Below, piece after piece: positions 8,989 to 17,965 of a stretch of DNA of 57,250 nucleotides (positions are counted from its first letter, which is position 1; each line of letters opens with the position of its first letter). The notes beneath the pieces are model-generated. The model was not told where the DNA came from, did no database searches, and worked only from the letters and a program-made list of their open reading frames with translations. Source of the DNA: Myxococcota bacterium (GTDB lineage Bacteria; Myxococcota_A; Polyangia; Fen-1088); the NCBI GenBank assembly GCA_025934105.1, contig JAICYS010000005.1, forward strand, positions 1 through 57,250. Direction: 5' to 3'. A program made the translations under genes and the position numbers.

Positions 8989-11571
8989 GTGATGCGGTGG
9001 CGGGACCAGACCGGGTCGGTGCGGACGTCCGCCGGGCCGGTGCGCCCGCCGCCACGCCACCCGGACGGCCGACGGTTCGCGATCGGCGTGTTGCTGGATT
9101 CGCTGGGGCAGTACCAGACGACGGTGCTGGCCGGCATCGCCGACGCGGCCCGCGCGCGTGACGTCAATCTGGCGATCTTCGCGGGCGGGGTGCTGGGCGC
9201 GCCCGGCAGCCGGGAGATCCACCACAATTTCGTGTTCGACCTCTGCCACCCCGGCGCGGTCGACGGGGCGGTGCTGCTGGGCGGCGCGCTGGGCAACGCG
9301 CAGGGCCCGGCCTCCGTCGAGGCGCTGTGCGCGCGGCTGGCGCCGATGCCGCTGGCGACCCTGACGCTGGGGCCGCCGCGGGTTCCGCGGCTCACGCTGG
9401 ACCAGGAGCTGGGGATGCGGCACGCCGTCGCTCACTTGGTCTCGGTCCACGGCCGCCGGCGGCTGGCGTTCGTCCGCGGTCCGGCCCTCAACTCCGAGGC
9501 CGAGCGGCGGTACGCGATCTTCCGCGCCGTGCTGGCCGACGAGGGGCTGCCCGTCGACCAGGCGCTGATCTGCGACGGCACCTTCGAACGGAACGCCGGC
9601 CAGGCCGCCGTGGCCACGCTGGTCGACGATCGCGGGGCCAGCTTCGACGCGCTGGTGGCCGCCAACGACTACATGGCGCTGGGCGCGCTGGAGGCGCTGG
9701 AGGCGCGCGGGATCGCCGTCCCGGGGGACGTGGCGGTGGTCGGCTTCGACGACATCGAGGACGCGCGCTTCTCTTCGCCGCCGCTCACCACCGTCCGCCA
9801 GCCGCTCTACCAGCAGGGGGAGGCGGCGCTGGATCGCGTGCTGGCGCAGCTCGAGGGGCGCGACGTCGAGCTGGAGACGGTGCACGCCACCGAGCTGGTC
9901 ATCCGCCGGTCCTGCGGCTGCTTCGCCGACCTGGCCGGCGCGGGACGGGCCGGCGCGGCAGCTCCGTTCGAAATGCAGGTGGGCGGCAGCCTGGACGATC
10001 TGCTGGCCCAGCGCGGCGACGAGCTGCGCGAGGAGCTGGGGCGCGCCGTGCACGGCGCCGACGCGGCGCTGCCGGCGGGCTGGGCGGCGCAGCTGGTCGA
10101 CGCGTTCGAGGCCGAGCTGCGGGGCGCCGGCGCCGGGCTGTTCATCGCCGCTGTCGATCGGCTGCTGGGCGCGGTCGCGGCCGGGGGCGACGACGTGTCG
10201 GCCTGGGAACGGTTGATCTCCGCCATGCGCGGCTGGCTGCTGCCGGCGCTGGCCGGCGACCGGCGCCGCTGGCGGCAGGCCGAGGACCTCTGGCACGGCG
10301 CGCGCATCGTCATCGCCGACCTGGCGGAGCGCGCGCAGGCGCAGCATCGCCTGCACGCCGAGCGCCTGGCCCGCGCGCTGACCGCCAGCGGCGCCGCGCT
10401 GCTGGCCACCCAGCAGGTCAGCGCGGTGCCGGAGGCGGTGGCGCGCCAGCTCCCCGAGCTGGAGATCCCGGGCGCCTGGATGGCGCTGCGCGCCGCCGAC
10501 CAGCCCGAGGCCGCCGGGATTCTGCTGGCCTACGACGACGAGCGGACGCCCGGCGGCGCCGAGCCCGCGGCCGGGACGCGGCTGCCGGCGCTGGAGCTGG
10601 TCCCGGCCGTCTTGCGGCCGCTCGGGCGGCGCGCGTCGCTGGTGGTCGCGCCGCTGTCTTTCCAGGAGCGGGCGTTCGGGGTCCTGGCGCTCGAGATCGG
10701 CCCGCGCGAAGGCGTGGTGTATGCGTCGCTGGCCGAGCAGGTCTCGGGCGCGCTGGAGGGGGCGCGCCTCAGCGCCCGCCTCATCGAGGAAGCCACCCGC
10801 CGCCAGGCCGCCGAGCGCGAGCGGCTGGAAAAAGAGATGGAGATCGCCGCCCGCATCCAGACGTCGATCCTGCCGCGCGCGCTGTCGGTGCCGGGGTTGG
10901 AGATCGCGGCGGCGATGCGCACCGCCAGCGAGGTGGGCGGCGACTACTACGACGTCATCCCCACCGGCGACGGCTGCTGGCTGGGGATCGGCGACGTGGC
11001 GGGCCACGGCCTGCCCACCGGCCTGGTGATGTTGATGATGCAGAGCGGGATCGGGGTGCTGGCGCGCAAGATGCCGGACGCCTCACCGCGCGAGCTGCTG
11101 CTGGCGCTGAACGCCATGCTGGTCGAGAACGTGCGCGACCGCCTGGGGCAGCGCGAGCACGCCACCCTGACGCTGATCCGCTATCACCAGGACGGCCGGC
11201 TGCTGTTCGCCGGCGCGCACGAGGAGATCTTGATCCGGCGCGCCGCCACCGGCCGCTGCGAGCGGCTGGAGACGCCGGGCGCCTGGGTGGGCGCCAAGCG
11301 CGACATCGCCGCCGGGACGGTCGAGACCGCCGCGCGGCTGGCGTCGGGCGACCTGCTGGTGCTTTACACCGACGGTCTCACCGAGGCTGCGGGGCCGGAC
11401 CGGCGCGAGCGGTTCGGCAGCGAGCGGCTGATCGCCGGGATCGAAGCCGCGGCCGGGGACGACCCGACCGCGGTGCGCGACGCGGTGCTGGCGGCGCTGG
11501 ATGGCTTTGCGCCACGCCTGGACGACGACGTGACGCTGCTGGTGGGCCGCTACTTCTTGCCGGGCGGGTGA
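8989..11571 (+). CDS. LacI/PBP1-type sensor fused to SpoIIE-type PP2C phosphatase
   Basis: An 860-residue cytoplasmic protein starting at GTG 8989 or ATG 8992. Residues about 30-320 match the sugar-binding domain of LacI/GalR regulators ([51 protein letters not shown]), but no DNA-binding helix-turn-helix precedes it. A helical and GAF-like region (about 330-605) and a coiled linker ([16 protein letters not shown]) lead to a PP2C/SpoIIE phosphatase (about 640-858). The metal-binding acidic motifs are intact: [22 protein letters not shown] and LDDDVTLLV. Such proteins probably dephosphorylate an anti-anti-sigma (STAS) partner in response to a small ligand; no STAS or anti-sigma gene is adjacent. 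The 3' end overlaps the FKBP gene on the other strand by 22 bases. Confidence 0.9.
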   Translation: MMRWRDQTGSVRTSAGPVRPPPRHPDGRRFAIGVLLDSLGQYQTTVLAGIADAARARDVNLAIFAGGVLGAPGSREIHHNFVFDLCHPGAVDGAVLLGGALGNAQGPASVEALCARLAPMPLATLTLGPPRVPRLTLDQELGMRHAVAHLVSVHGRRRLAFVRGPALNSEAERRYAIFRAVLADEGLPVDQALICDGTFERNAGQAAVATLVDDRGASFDALVAANDYMALGALEALEARGIAVPGDVAVVGFDDIEDARFSSPPLTTVRQPLYQQGEAALDRVLAQLEGRDVELETVHATELVIRRSCGCFADLAGAGRAGAAAPFEMQVGGSLDDLLAQRGDELREELGRAVHGADAALPAGWAAQLVDAFEAELRGAGAGLFIAAVDRLLGAVAAGGDDVSAWERLISAMRGWLLPALAGDRRRWRQAEDLWHGARIVIADLAERAQAQHRLHAERLARALTASGAALLATQQVSAVPEAVARQLPELEIPGAWMALRAADQPEAAGILLAYDDERTPGGAEPAAGTRLPALELVPAVLRPLGRRASLVVAPLSFQERAFGVLALEIGPREGVVYASLAEQVSGALEGARLSARLIEEATRRQAAERERLEKEMEIAARIQTSILPRALSVPGLEIAAAMRTASEVGGDYYDVIPTGDGCWLGIGDVAGHGLPTGLVMLMMQSGIGVLARKMPDASPRELLLALNAMLVENVRDRLGQREHATLTLIRYHQDGRLLFAGAHEEILIRRAATGRCERLETPGAWVGAKRDIAAGTVETAARLASGDLLVLYTDGLTEAAGPDRRERFGSERLIAGIEAAAGDDPTAVRDAVLAALDGFAPRLDDDVTLLVGRYFLPGG

Positions 11572-12353
11572 AGCTTGCCCGGCGACGAGAGCTGCAGCTT
11601 GCCGCTGCCCTGAGGCGGCAGCGTGACCGGCGGGGTCGCCGGCGGCGCGTTCGTCGGAGCGATGCTCATCAACTCGACGTCGAAGATCAGCGTGGCGCCG
11701 CCCGGAATGGTGGGCGGACGGCCGCTGTCGCCGTAGGCAATCGACGACGGGCAGACGAGCTGCGCCTTTTCGCCGACCTTCATGCGCCCCACCCCCTCGG
11801 TCCAGCACTTGATGACGCCGTTGAGCGGGAAGGTGGCGGGCATGTTCCGCTTGCGCGAGCTGTCGAACACCGTGCCGTCGGTGAGCTTGCCTTCGTACTG
11901 CACGGTGACCCGATCGGTCGGCCCCGGCGACGGGCCGGTGCCCGGCGTGATGGTCTTGAACACCAGGCCGGAGGGCGAGACCACCGCGCCCGGCTCGTGC
12001 GCCGCCTGCTCGAGGTACTTCTTCGAGTTCTTCTTCTCGATCTCGACGCGCTCTTCGCCGCGCTTGCGCGCCAGCGCGTCGACCTTCGGGCCGTAGGTGT
12101 CCAGATCGACCTTGTGCGGCCGCTTGAGGACCATGTCGCTCAGGCCCGCCTTCACGAAATCCAGCTCGCCGGCGGTCAGGTTGAAGGTGCCGAGGTTTCG
12201 ACCCAGCAGCATCCCCAACGTATAGAGCGTCTTTTCGTCCTCGGTGGTCGGCGTGGCGTTACTGCCGCCGCCCCGCAACCGATTGCAGCCGCTCACCACC
12301 ACGAACGCGAACACGCAGGCCAAGCCTGCGAGCCTCTTTGGTCCTGTCTTCAT
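11550..12353 (-). CDS. FKBP-type peptidyl-prolyl isomerase lipoprotein
   Basis: A 267-residue lipoprotein: signal peptide with lipobox VVVSGC at about residues 18-23, an FKBP N-terminal dimerisation-like region ([10 protein letters not shown], helices to about 125), then an FKBP domain (about 130-235). The FKBP domain has the active-site elements [40 protein letters not shown] and [12 protein letters not shown]. The arrangement is that of FkpA/Mip proteins, which fold proline-containing periplasmic or outer-membrane proteins. A Pro/Gly-rich tail of about 30 residues follows. ATG 12353 is chosen because the signal peptide starts there; longer upstream frames lack one. Confidence 0.93.
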   Translation of the reverse strand: MKTGPKRLAGLACVFAFVVVSGCNRLRGGGSNATPTTEDEKTLYTLGMLLGRNLGTFNLTAGELDFVKAGLSDMVLKRPHKVDLDTYGPKVDALARKRGEERVEIEKKNSKKYLEQAAHEPGAVVSPSGLVFKTITPGTGPSPGPTDRVTVQYEGKLTDGTVFDSSRKRNMPATFPLNGVIKCWTEGVGRMKVGEKAQLVCPSSIAYGDSGRPPTIPGGATLIFDVELMSIAPTNAPPATPPVTLPPQGSGKLQLSSPGKLHPPGKK

Positions 12354-12453
12354 GCGCCCTCGTAACACAGGAACGCCCCGGAGAACAGCGCGACGCGGCG
12401 GGCCCGTTGCCCGGCCGGCGCGAACGGAGTAAACGACGATCGAGGAGAACGAG

Positions 12454-12807
12454 ATGCCGCTGGTCCAAATCTTCACCTCCGCTCCGCCCCCGGCGCCCGA
12501 CGCGCAAAGCAGTCTGCTGGGCGATCTCTCCAAGCTGCTGGCCGCGCGGTTTCACAAGCCGGAGCGCTGGGTGATGACCTGCCTCTGCCCGGATCTGGCC
12601 ATGACCTTCGGGGGCACGACCGCGCCGGCCGCGTTCGTCGCCGTGAAGAACGTGGGCAAGATGACGGCCGACGACACCACCGGCCTGTCCGCGGCGCTGT
12701 GCGATCGGCTCTCGCCGGCGCTGGGCGTCGCGCGCGACCGGATCTACGTCGAGTTCACCGACGCCGCCGGCTATTTGTGGGGATGGAACGGCGGGACGTT
12801 CGGCTGA
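12454..12807 (+). CDS. MIF-family tautomerase
   Basis: A 117-residue homologue of macrophage migration inhibitory factor / D-dopachrome tautomerase. Pro2, which becomes the N-terminal catalytic base after Met removal, is present (MPLVQIFT). Lys35 fits the conserved active-site Lys. The signatures [23 protein letters not shown] and WGWNGGTF match MIF segments. The CxxC motif of vertebrate MIF is absent (PAAF). MIF proteins are trimeric keto-enol tautomerases. A strong AGGAGA ribosome-binding site precedes the ATG. The physiological substrate in bacteria is unknown. It is divergent from the FKBP gene across 100 bases. Confidence 0.9.
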   Translation: MPLVQIFTSAPPPAPDAQSSLLGDLSKLLAARFHKPERWVMTCLCPDLAMTFGGTTAPAAFVAVKNVGKMTADDTTGLSAALCDRLSPALGVARDRIYVEFTDAAGYLWGWNGGTFG

Positions 12808-12851
12808 CGGTATTCCCGACCCGCGCGTCCGGTCTTAGGTTGTTCCCCCGG

Positions 12852-13133
12852 ATGCTCACGCGCCTGCTTCATCGGATAGCCGCGCCCCTGATCCTGTCGT
12901 TGACGGTGCTGGCCCTGTCGTGCGCGAGCTCACGCGGCGAACAGCGCGCCGCGGGTCCGGCAGCGGCCACCACGTCCGGCGCGAGCGCCGAGCCCGTGCC
13001 GCCGCCGTCCCCAAAAAAGGGCGTCATTTTGCCGACCGACGTGAAGCTCGGGCCGCAGCCGTCCACCGTCAACACCGGCACGGCGGGGCCTGCCGTGGGC
13101 CCGACCGTCGGCAGCTCGAGCTCGCCCAATTAG
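12852..13133 (+). CDS. Small putative lipoprotein
   Basis: A 93-residue protein with a signal peptide and lipobox (VLALSC, Cys near residue 24), then a low-complexity Ala/Pro/Ser/Gly-rich mature part. It has no recognisable domain. Its length and composition fit the many small, poorly conserved lipoproteins of high-GC deltaproteobacteria. It starts 44 bases after the MIF gene on the same strand and may be cotranscribed. The downstream 173 bases to the kinase gene contain nothing recognisable. Confidence 0.55.
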   Translation: MLTRLLHRIAAPLILSLTVLALSCASSRGEQRAAGPAAATTSGASAEPVPPPSPKKGVILPTDVKLGPQPSTVNTGTAGPAVGPTVGSSSSPN

Positions 13134-13306
13134 CGGCTGGCGCCGCCCAGATCAGGTACGAACACGGCTTGACGGCCCAGCACGCGGAGAGGATGCTCCG
13201 TTGAGCGTCTCGCCATGGCGGGCCGGATCGGGAGGGGGCCTCGATTCGGGTGCGCACATGCGCTGGCCGGTGTGATGGGTGTTGGGTGGTTTGAAAGGAA
13301 GATGGG

Positions 13307-15175
13307 ATGGAGAGCACACGCAGGGAGTCTGAAGCGGTCCCCCGCTATCGCGACGAACGGGTTCGCACTCTCAGCGGCGCCTTGCGCGACATGGAGAGCC
13401 AGCCCGACGCGCCCGACCGCATGCAACAGGTCCGGCACCTGGTCCACGAGCTGGAGATTCATCGCGCCGAGCTCGAGGTACAGAACCACGAGCTGCGTGA
13501 ATCGCAGGCCCTGCTGGAGGACTCGCGGGCCCGCTACGCGGATCTCTACGACTTCGCGCCCATCGCCTATCTGACGCTGGATCGACAGGGGCGCATCGCC
13601 GACGCGAACCTGACGGCCGCGGCGTTCCTGGGCCTCGAGCGCTCGAACTTGGTCGGCCGCTTCGTCACCGCGTTGGTTCCCGAGGAGACGCGGGCCTCCG
13701 TGCGCGCGCACGTGCGGGCCTGCTTGACCGAAAACATTCGCGTGTCGACGGAGATCGCCGTCGCGCGCCGGGACGGCCGCCCGCTGATGACCCAGATGGT
13801 GAGCACGCCGCTCTTGAACGGCGCGGGCGACATCACCGGCTGCCGCACGACCCTGACCGACATCTCCGCGGTCAAGCACGCGCAGGACGTCCTCAGTTTC
13901 CTGGCGCGTGCCAGCGCCCTGCTCTCGTCCTCGTTCGACTACGTGGCCAACATCGCCGCGGTGGTTCGGGAGGCGGTCCCTCTGCTGGCCGACGTCTGCA
14001 TCGCCGACGTGCGCGATCCGGCCGGCCACCTGATCCGCGTAGAGCTGGCGGACGGCAACCGCGAGCGGCAGCGGCTGGCGCGCGCCGCCCGCTTGCTGAA
14101 ACCCGCCACCGCTCGCCGGACCGCGCTCGGGTCGGTGCTGGAGCTGCGGCGGCCGATCCTGGTGCGCGACTATCGCCCGCCGGTGGCGGGCGGCGACGGC
14201 GGCGGCATCGAGCACGAAGGCTTCGTGCGCGCCTGCGGGGCGCGCTCGATCATGTACATCCCGATGATGATGCGCGGCCAAGCGCTGGGCGTGCTCACCT
14301 TGGTGACGGCGGAATCGGTCCGGCAGTTCGGCGGGCCGGACCTGTCGACCGCCGAGGACCTGGCCAACCGCCTGGCGATGGCGATCGAGAACGCCCGTCT
14401 CTACGACGATGCGCAGCGCGCCGTGCGGGCGCGCGAACAGGTGTTGTCGTTCGTCTCGCACGACCTCAAGAACCCGCTCATGGGCATCCTGCTCAGCGTC
14501 GACATGCTGCTGAACAGCGCTCCCGCCGACGAACGCCGTCGCGGATGGAAACAGCTCGAGCGCATCCGCCGCGGCGTTCAGCAGATGCGCCACATGGTCG
14601 AAGATCTGCTGGACGTGGCCAGCATCGACGCCGGCCGGCTGGCCATCGAGCTGGCCGACGAGGACCTCAGCAGGATCGTCGACGACGTGGTCGAGCTGTT
14701 GCGGCCCATCGCGCGCGACACAGGGATCGAGCTGCGCGGCGATCTGGCCGGGGAGGCCCGCCGGGTGCGCTGCGATCGCGACCGGATCATCCAGGTCCTT
14801 TACAACGTCCTCGGCAACGCGCTGAAGTTCACGCCGCGCGGGGGTGGCGTGCGCGTCTCGGCGGAGCGCGCCGGCCCGCAAGCGCTGATCACCGTCCATG
14901 ACAACGGGCCCGGCATTCCGGCGGAGCTGGCCCCGCTCCTGTTCGGGCGCTATGCGCAGGCCGCCGAGTCCGCCCGCCGCGGGCGAGGGTTGGGGCTGTT
15001 CATCTCGCGGGCCATCGTCCAGGCGCACGGCGGCGCGATCTGGGCCGATCTGGAGGTCGAGCGGGGCGCGCGGTTTTGCTTCACGATTCCGCTGGCGTCG
15101 GTCGCGGACGGCGCCGGAGTGAACGCGGAGGCGCCGTCGCCGCCCCTGCCGGCCATTCCCCAAAGCCCGCGCTGA
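13307..15175 (+). CDS. Soluble PAS-GAF sensor histidine kinase
   Basis: A 622-residue kinase without membrane segments. A helical, coiled-coil-like N-terminus (residues 20-75) leads to a PAS domain (about 75-195) and a GAF domain (about 205-365). A HisKA domain with the H-box FVSHDLKNPL (phospho-accepting His near 385) precedes a complete ATP-binding domain: N-box YNVLGNALKFTP near 500, DNGPGI, and GRGLGLFISRAIV. It is an orphan: no response regulator is adjacent. The start is supported by AAGGAAG six bases upstream. The GAF domain suggests a cytoplasmic small-molecule, redox or light input; the ligand cannot be told from sequence. Confidence 0.93.
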   Translation: MESTRRESEAVPRYRDERVRTLSGALRDMESQPDAPDRMQQVRHLVHELEIHRAELEVQNHELRESQALLEDSRARYADLYDFAPIAYLTLDRQGRIADANLTAAAFLGLERSNLVGRFVTALVPEETRASVRAHVRACLTENIRVSTEIAVARRDGRPLMTQMVSTPLLNGAGDITGCRTTLTDISAVKHAQDVLSFLARASALLSSSFDYVANIAAVVREAVPLLADVCIADVRDPAGHLIRVELADGNRERQRLARAARLLKPATARRTALGSVLELRRPILVRDYRPPVAGGDGGGIEHEGFVRACGARSIMYIPMMMRGQALGVLTLVTAESVRQFGGPDLSTAEDLANRLAMAIENARLYDDAQRAVRAREQVLSFVSHDLKNPLMGILLSVDMLLNSAPADERRRGWKQLERIRRGVQQMRHMVEDLLDVASIDAGRLAIELADEDLSRIVDDVVELLRPIARDTGIELRGDLAGEARRVRCDRDRIIQVLYNVLGNALKFTPRGGGVRVSAERAGPQALITVHDNGPGIPAELAPLLFGRYAQAAESARRGRGLGLFISRAIVQAHGGAIWADLEVERGARFCFTIPLASVADGAGVNAEAPSPPLPAIPQSPR

Positions 15176-15259
15176 CCGCGGCCGGGCGAGCCGCCTGTTT
15201 CGCGCCGGGGGTGGCCGGCGCCGGAGACGGACCCACCTTGAATGCGAGGGACCACCACC

Positions 15260-15520
15260 ATGTCTGACACGCATTGGAAGGGAGACGCCGTGGCCGAGTC
15301 ACCGCCCGGCGAGAGCGAGGCGGCCGCCGATCGGGTCGCGGGCCGCGAACCTGTCGTCCACCCGCGCGAGAGCCCACCGCCCGACGCCGGGCGCTATCAG
15401 CCGAAGAAGTCGACGCCGGCGGACGATCGCGAGATCCAGGCGGAAAAGCAGGAAGAGGCGATCGAGCAGCACGCGGAAGATCGCCAGGCGGGCACCGGCA
15501 CCGCCCCGAAGAACCTCTGA
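15260..15520 (+). CDS. Small hydrophilic, probably disordered protein
   Basis: An 86-residue protein rich in Glu, Asp, Ala, Pro, Arg and Lys, with no hydrophobic core. The C-terminal half (DDREIQAEKQEEAIEQHAED) could form one amphipathic helix. ATG 15260 is chosen because GCGAGGG lies about nine bases upstream; an in-frame ATG at 15242 has no such site. Similar small charged proteins occur in stress regulons, but I do not recognise a family. It follows the histidine kinase gene by 84 bases. Confidence 0.5.
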   Translation: MSDTHWKGDAVAESPPGESEAAADRVAGREPVVHPRESPPPDAGRYQPKKSTPADDREIQAEKQEEAIEQHAEDRQAGTGTAPKNL

Positions 15521-15601
15521 ATCCGTCGAGAACGGGGCCCGGATCGGGCGGCGGGTGACGGGCGGCGCGGCCCGGGTGCGCGTCATCGACGGCGCCGGCC
15601 A

Positions 15602-15637
15602 GCGCTATCGGCCGCGCCCGGGCCGGCGCTATCGGCC
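15602..15637. repeat. Direct repeat in convergent intergenic region
   Basis: Two identical 12-base copies of GCGCTATCGGCC (15602-15613 and 15626-15637), 24 bases apart start to start. They lie in the 228-base gap between two convergent genes. The gap is very GC-rich and has no clear U-tract terminator. The function is unknown. Confidence 0.4.
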
Positions 15638-15748
15638 ACGTTCGGCATCAGCGCCGGCTCCCAACCGGCGTCATCGCCCGCGCGCGGCCGGGCGGCGTTG
15701 CGCGCCGGCCCGGTGTAGCCGCAGCCGGGCGGCCGCGGGCGGGTCACC

Positions 15749-16705
15749 TCACTCGCGTGGCGCCGCGGGCAGCATCCGGTCCGCCGCCGACAGCGCGGCC
15801 AGCGTCGCGTTCGGCAACAGCTCCTTCGTGAGCCGCAGGACTTTGGCGGGTACGCCCACCACGATCTCCGCGCGGCCCCGCTCGACGGCGTGCACGATCC
15901 GACGCGCGGCCCGGTGGGCGCTCATCGCCAGGCCCGGCGTCTCGGCCGCCACGCTGAACCAGGCGCGCTCATACGGCCGCTTGCCCTTGAACGTGGCGTG
16001 CGCCTCGCCGCCCGTGCGCATGAGACCGGGCACGATCGTCGTGACCTTGACGCCGGTCCCGGCCAGCTCGACGCGCAGCCCCTCCGAGAACCCGACCGCC
16101 GCGAACTTGGCGCAAGCGTACGGCAGCAGGTGCGGCACGGCGACCTTGCCCCCGATCGAGGTCACGTTCGCGATCCAGCCTTCGCCCCGTGCCCGCATGA
16201 ACGGCAGGGCGGCCAGCGTGACGTTGACCGTTCCCCAGAAGTTGATGGCCATCGCCTGCTCGAAGTCCGCGCGGGTCAGCGCGTCCAGCGGCGCCACCAG
16301 GATGATGCCGGCGTCGTTCACCAGGACGTCGACGCTGCCGAAGTGCTCGACCATCTCGCCCAGCGCGCGCTCGACCTGCCTGGGATCGGCGACGTCGCAG
16401 GCCAGCGGCAGCGCCTCGAACCCCTCGTCACGCAGCGAGCGGACCGCCCGCTGCAGCTCGTTGGGATCGCGCGCCAGCAAGGCCACGCGGCAGCCGCGCT
16501 TGGCCAGCTCGCGCGCGACCAGCAGCCCCAGGCCGCGCGAGCCCCCCGTCACCAGCGCCGATTTGCCTTTGAGCGGCGACGGACGCAGGCGCCGGGCCCA
16601 GGCCCACCAGCTCAGCGCCGCGGCGCCCGCTCCCAGCCGAAACCCCTTGGCCCATCGCCGCCGACTCACCAACGGCGCCAGCGCCGCCGCCACCCACCGG
16701 TTCAC
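15749..16705 (-). CDS. Short-chain dehydrogenase/reductase with N-terminal hydrophobic segment
   Basis: A 318-residue classical SDR. A hydrophobic stretch near residues 24-36 may anchor it to the membrane. The Rossmann nucleotide loop TGGSRGLG is at 53-60, followed by a DVAD motif, NDAG in place of the usual NNAG, the catalytic Ser in VTSIGG, and the Tyr/Lys pair in YACAKFAAVG. A C-terminal extension follows. GTG 16705 is the start. The gene begins only 12 bases after the glycosyltransferase stop, so it is probably the last gene of the minus-strand carbohydrate unit. The substrate is unknown. Confidence 0.9.
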   Translation of the reverse strand: MNRWVAAALAPLVSRRRWAKGFRLGAGAAALSWWAWARRLRPSPLKGKSALVTGGSRGLGLLVARELAKRGCRVALLARDPNELQRAVRSLRDEGFEALPLACDVADPRQVERALGEMVEHFGSVDVLVNDAGIILVAPLDALTRADFEQAMAINFWGTVNVTLAALPFMRARGEGWIANVTSIGGKVAVPHLLPYACAKFAAVGFSEGLRVELAGTGVKVTTIVPGLMRTGGEAHATFKGKRPYERAWFSVAAETPGLAMSAHRAARRIVHAVERGRAEIVVGVPAKVLRLTKELLPNATLAALSAADRMLPAAPRE

Positions 16706-16717
16706 CTGCGACCCCGA

Positions 16718-17965
16718 TCAGTGGTTGTGCTCGATGCGGTCCAGCGCGTCGCGCCCGGCCGCCCCCTTGCCCTGGTCCTTGGGTCCCGGCCCGGGAACCC
16801 GCTCGATCGGCGTCCCGTGGCTGTCGTGGTCCCGAGGCGCCGGTTTGGCGGGCGCCTCGTCGCTGCGTGGTTCAGCGGTCTCCGGAGGTCGCTTGTCCAT
16901 GGTCGGAAATGTAGTCATCGGCGGCAGCCCGGAACCCGACAAGCGGCGATAGAGCGCGAAGTAGCCGTCGCACATCCGCGCTGCCGAAAAACGCAGCTCG
17001 GCCGCCCGCCGGCAGGCCGCACCGTCCAGCTCGGCCGCGGCGAGGATCGCGTCCGACAGCTCGGCTTCAGTGTCGACGACGAAGCCGGTCCGCCCGTGCT
17101 CGACGATCTCCGGCAGCGCGCCGGCCCGCCAGGCGACCACCGGCGTGCCGCTGGCCAGCGCCTCCAGCGCGACCAGCGAGCTGGTCTCCGCGACCTCGCC
17201 GGCCACGATCAGGCAGCGCGCGGCGGCCAGCAGGCGGCGCTTGCGCGTCAGGTCCAGCGCGCCGGCGAACCGGGCCCGCGGTCCCAGCCGCGGCGCGATC
17301 CGTTCGTCGAAGTGTCGCAGGTGGTCCGGGAACGGATAGACGCGGCCGCCGATCACCAGCGGGACGGCGGCGCGCGCGGCGGCGTCCAGCGCGCGGTCGA
17401 AGCGCTTCTCCGGGCAGATCCGCCCCAGCGCCAGGGCGAACCGGCGGCGCCGCCGGCGCGGCTGAAATCGCGTCAGGTCGACGCCGTTCGGGATCACCGG
17501 CGCGTCGTGCAGCCGCCGCGGCGCGGTCCGGCGCTGCGAGTCGGACACGAATTGAAAGGTGGCGCTCGCGCCCTCGGCCCACAGCGCGGGCGGATAGAAG
17601 CCGACGGGCAGGTGCAAGGTCGCCAGCACGGGCGTGCGGCGGCAGGCCGCCAGGTGCTCGTGCAGATCGACGCTGTGGAGGTGGACCAGATCGGGGCGCA
17701 CCGTGTCCAGCACCCGCGCCAGCAGGGCGGCCTGCGCGCGGCCGGCCTCGGCGCGCGTGCCGGCGTCGAACCGCGGCGGGACCGGGCCGGTCGCCAGGTG
17801 CTGGCCGGCCACGCGCGATCCGGAAGGCGCGACCACGATCGATCGATGCCCGCCGGCCACCAGCGCCCCGTCGAGCGCGCTGGCGATCTGTTCGGCGCCG
17901 CCCACCGCGTCCGGACCGACCTCGGCCAGCGCATAGGCGACGCTGACGACGGTGAGCGGGCGCAT
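16718..17965 (-). CDS. GT4-family glycosyltransferase with disordered C-terminal tail
   Basis: A 415-residue GT-B glycosyltransferase: N-terminal acceptor domain with GGAEQIASAL, central IPNGVDL, and a donor-binding domain with LGRICPEKRFDRALDA and the Glu-x7-Glu motif (ETSSLVALE). Residues about 350-415 form a Pro/Glu/Lys/Asp-rich tail not needed for the fold; an ATG at 16900 within it could mark a separate small protein. The ATG at 17965 overlaps the PIG-L stop by one base (TGATG), so translation is coupled. A GT4 enzyme next to a PIG-L deacetylase recalls N-acetylglucosaminyl transfer followed by deacetylation, as in mycothiol or bacillithiol synthesis. Confidence 0.88.
   Translation of the reverse strand: MRPLTVVSVAYALAEVGPDAVGGAEQIASALDGALVAGGHRSIVVAPSGSRVAGQHLATGPVPPRFDAGTRAEAGRAQAALLARVLDTVRPDLVHLHSVDLHEHLAACRRTPVLATLHLPVGFYPPALWAEGASATFQFVSDSQRRTAPRRLHDAPVIPNGVDLTRFQPRRRRRRFALALGRICPEKRFDRALDAAARAAVPLVIGGRVYPFPDHLRHFDERIAPRLGPRARFAGALDLTRKRRLLAAARCLIVAGEVAETSSLVALEALASGTPVVAWRAGALPEIVEHGRTGFVVDTEAELSDAILAAAELDGAACRRAAELRFSAARMCDGYFALYRRLSGSGLPPMTTFPTMDKRPPETAEPRSDEAPAKPAPRDHDSHGTPIERVPGPGPKDQGKGAAGRDALDRIEHNH

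Noticed and set aside
9327..12365. Very long plus-strand open frame overlapping the phosphatase and FKBP genes
   Set aside because: Its translation is Ala/Arg/Gly-rich without domains and it covers real genes in other frames; long shadow frames are expected at this GC content.
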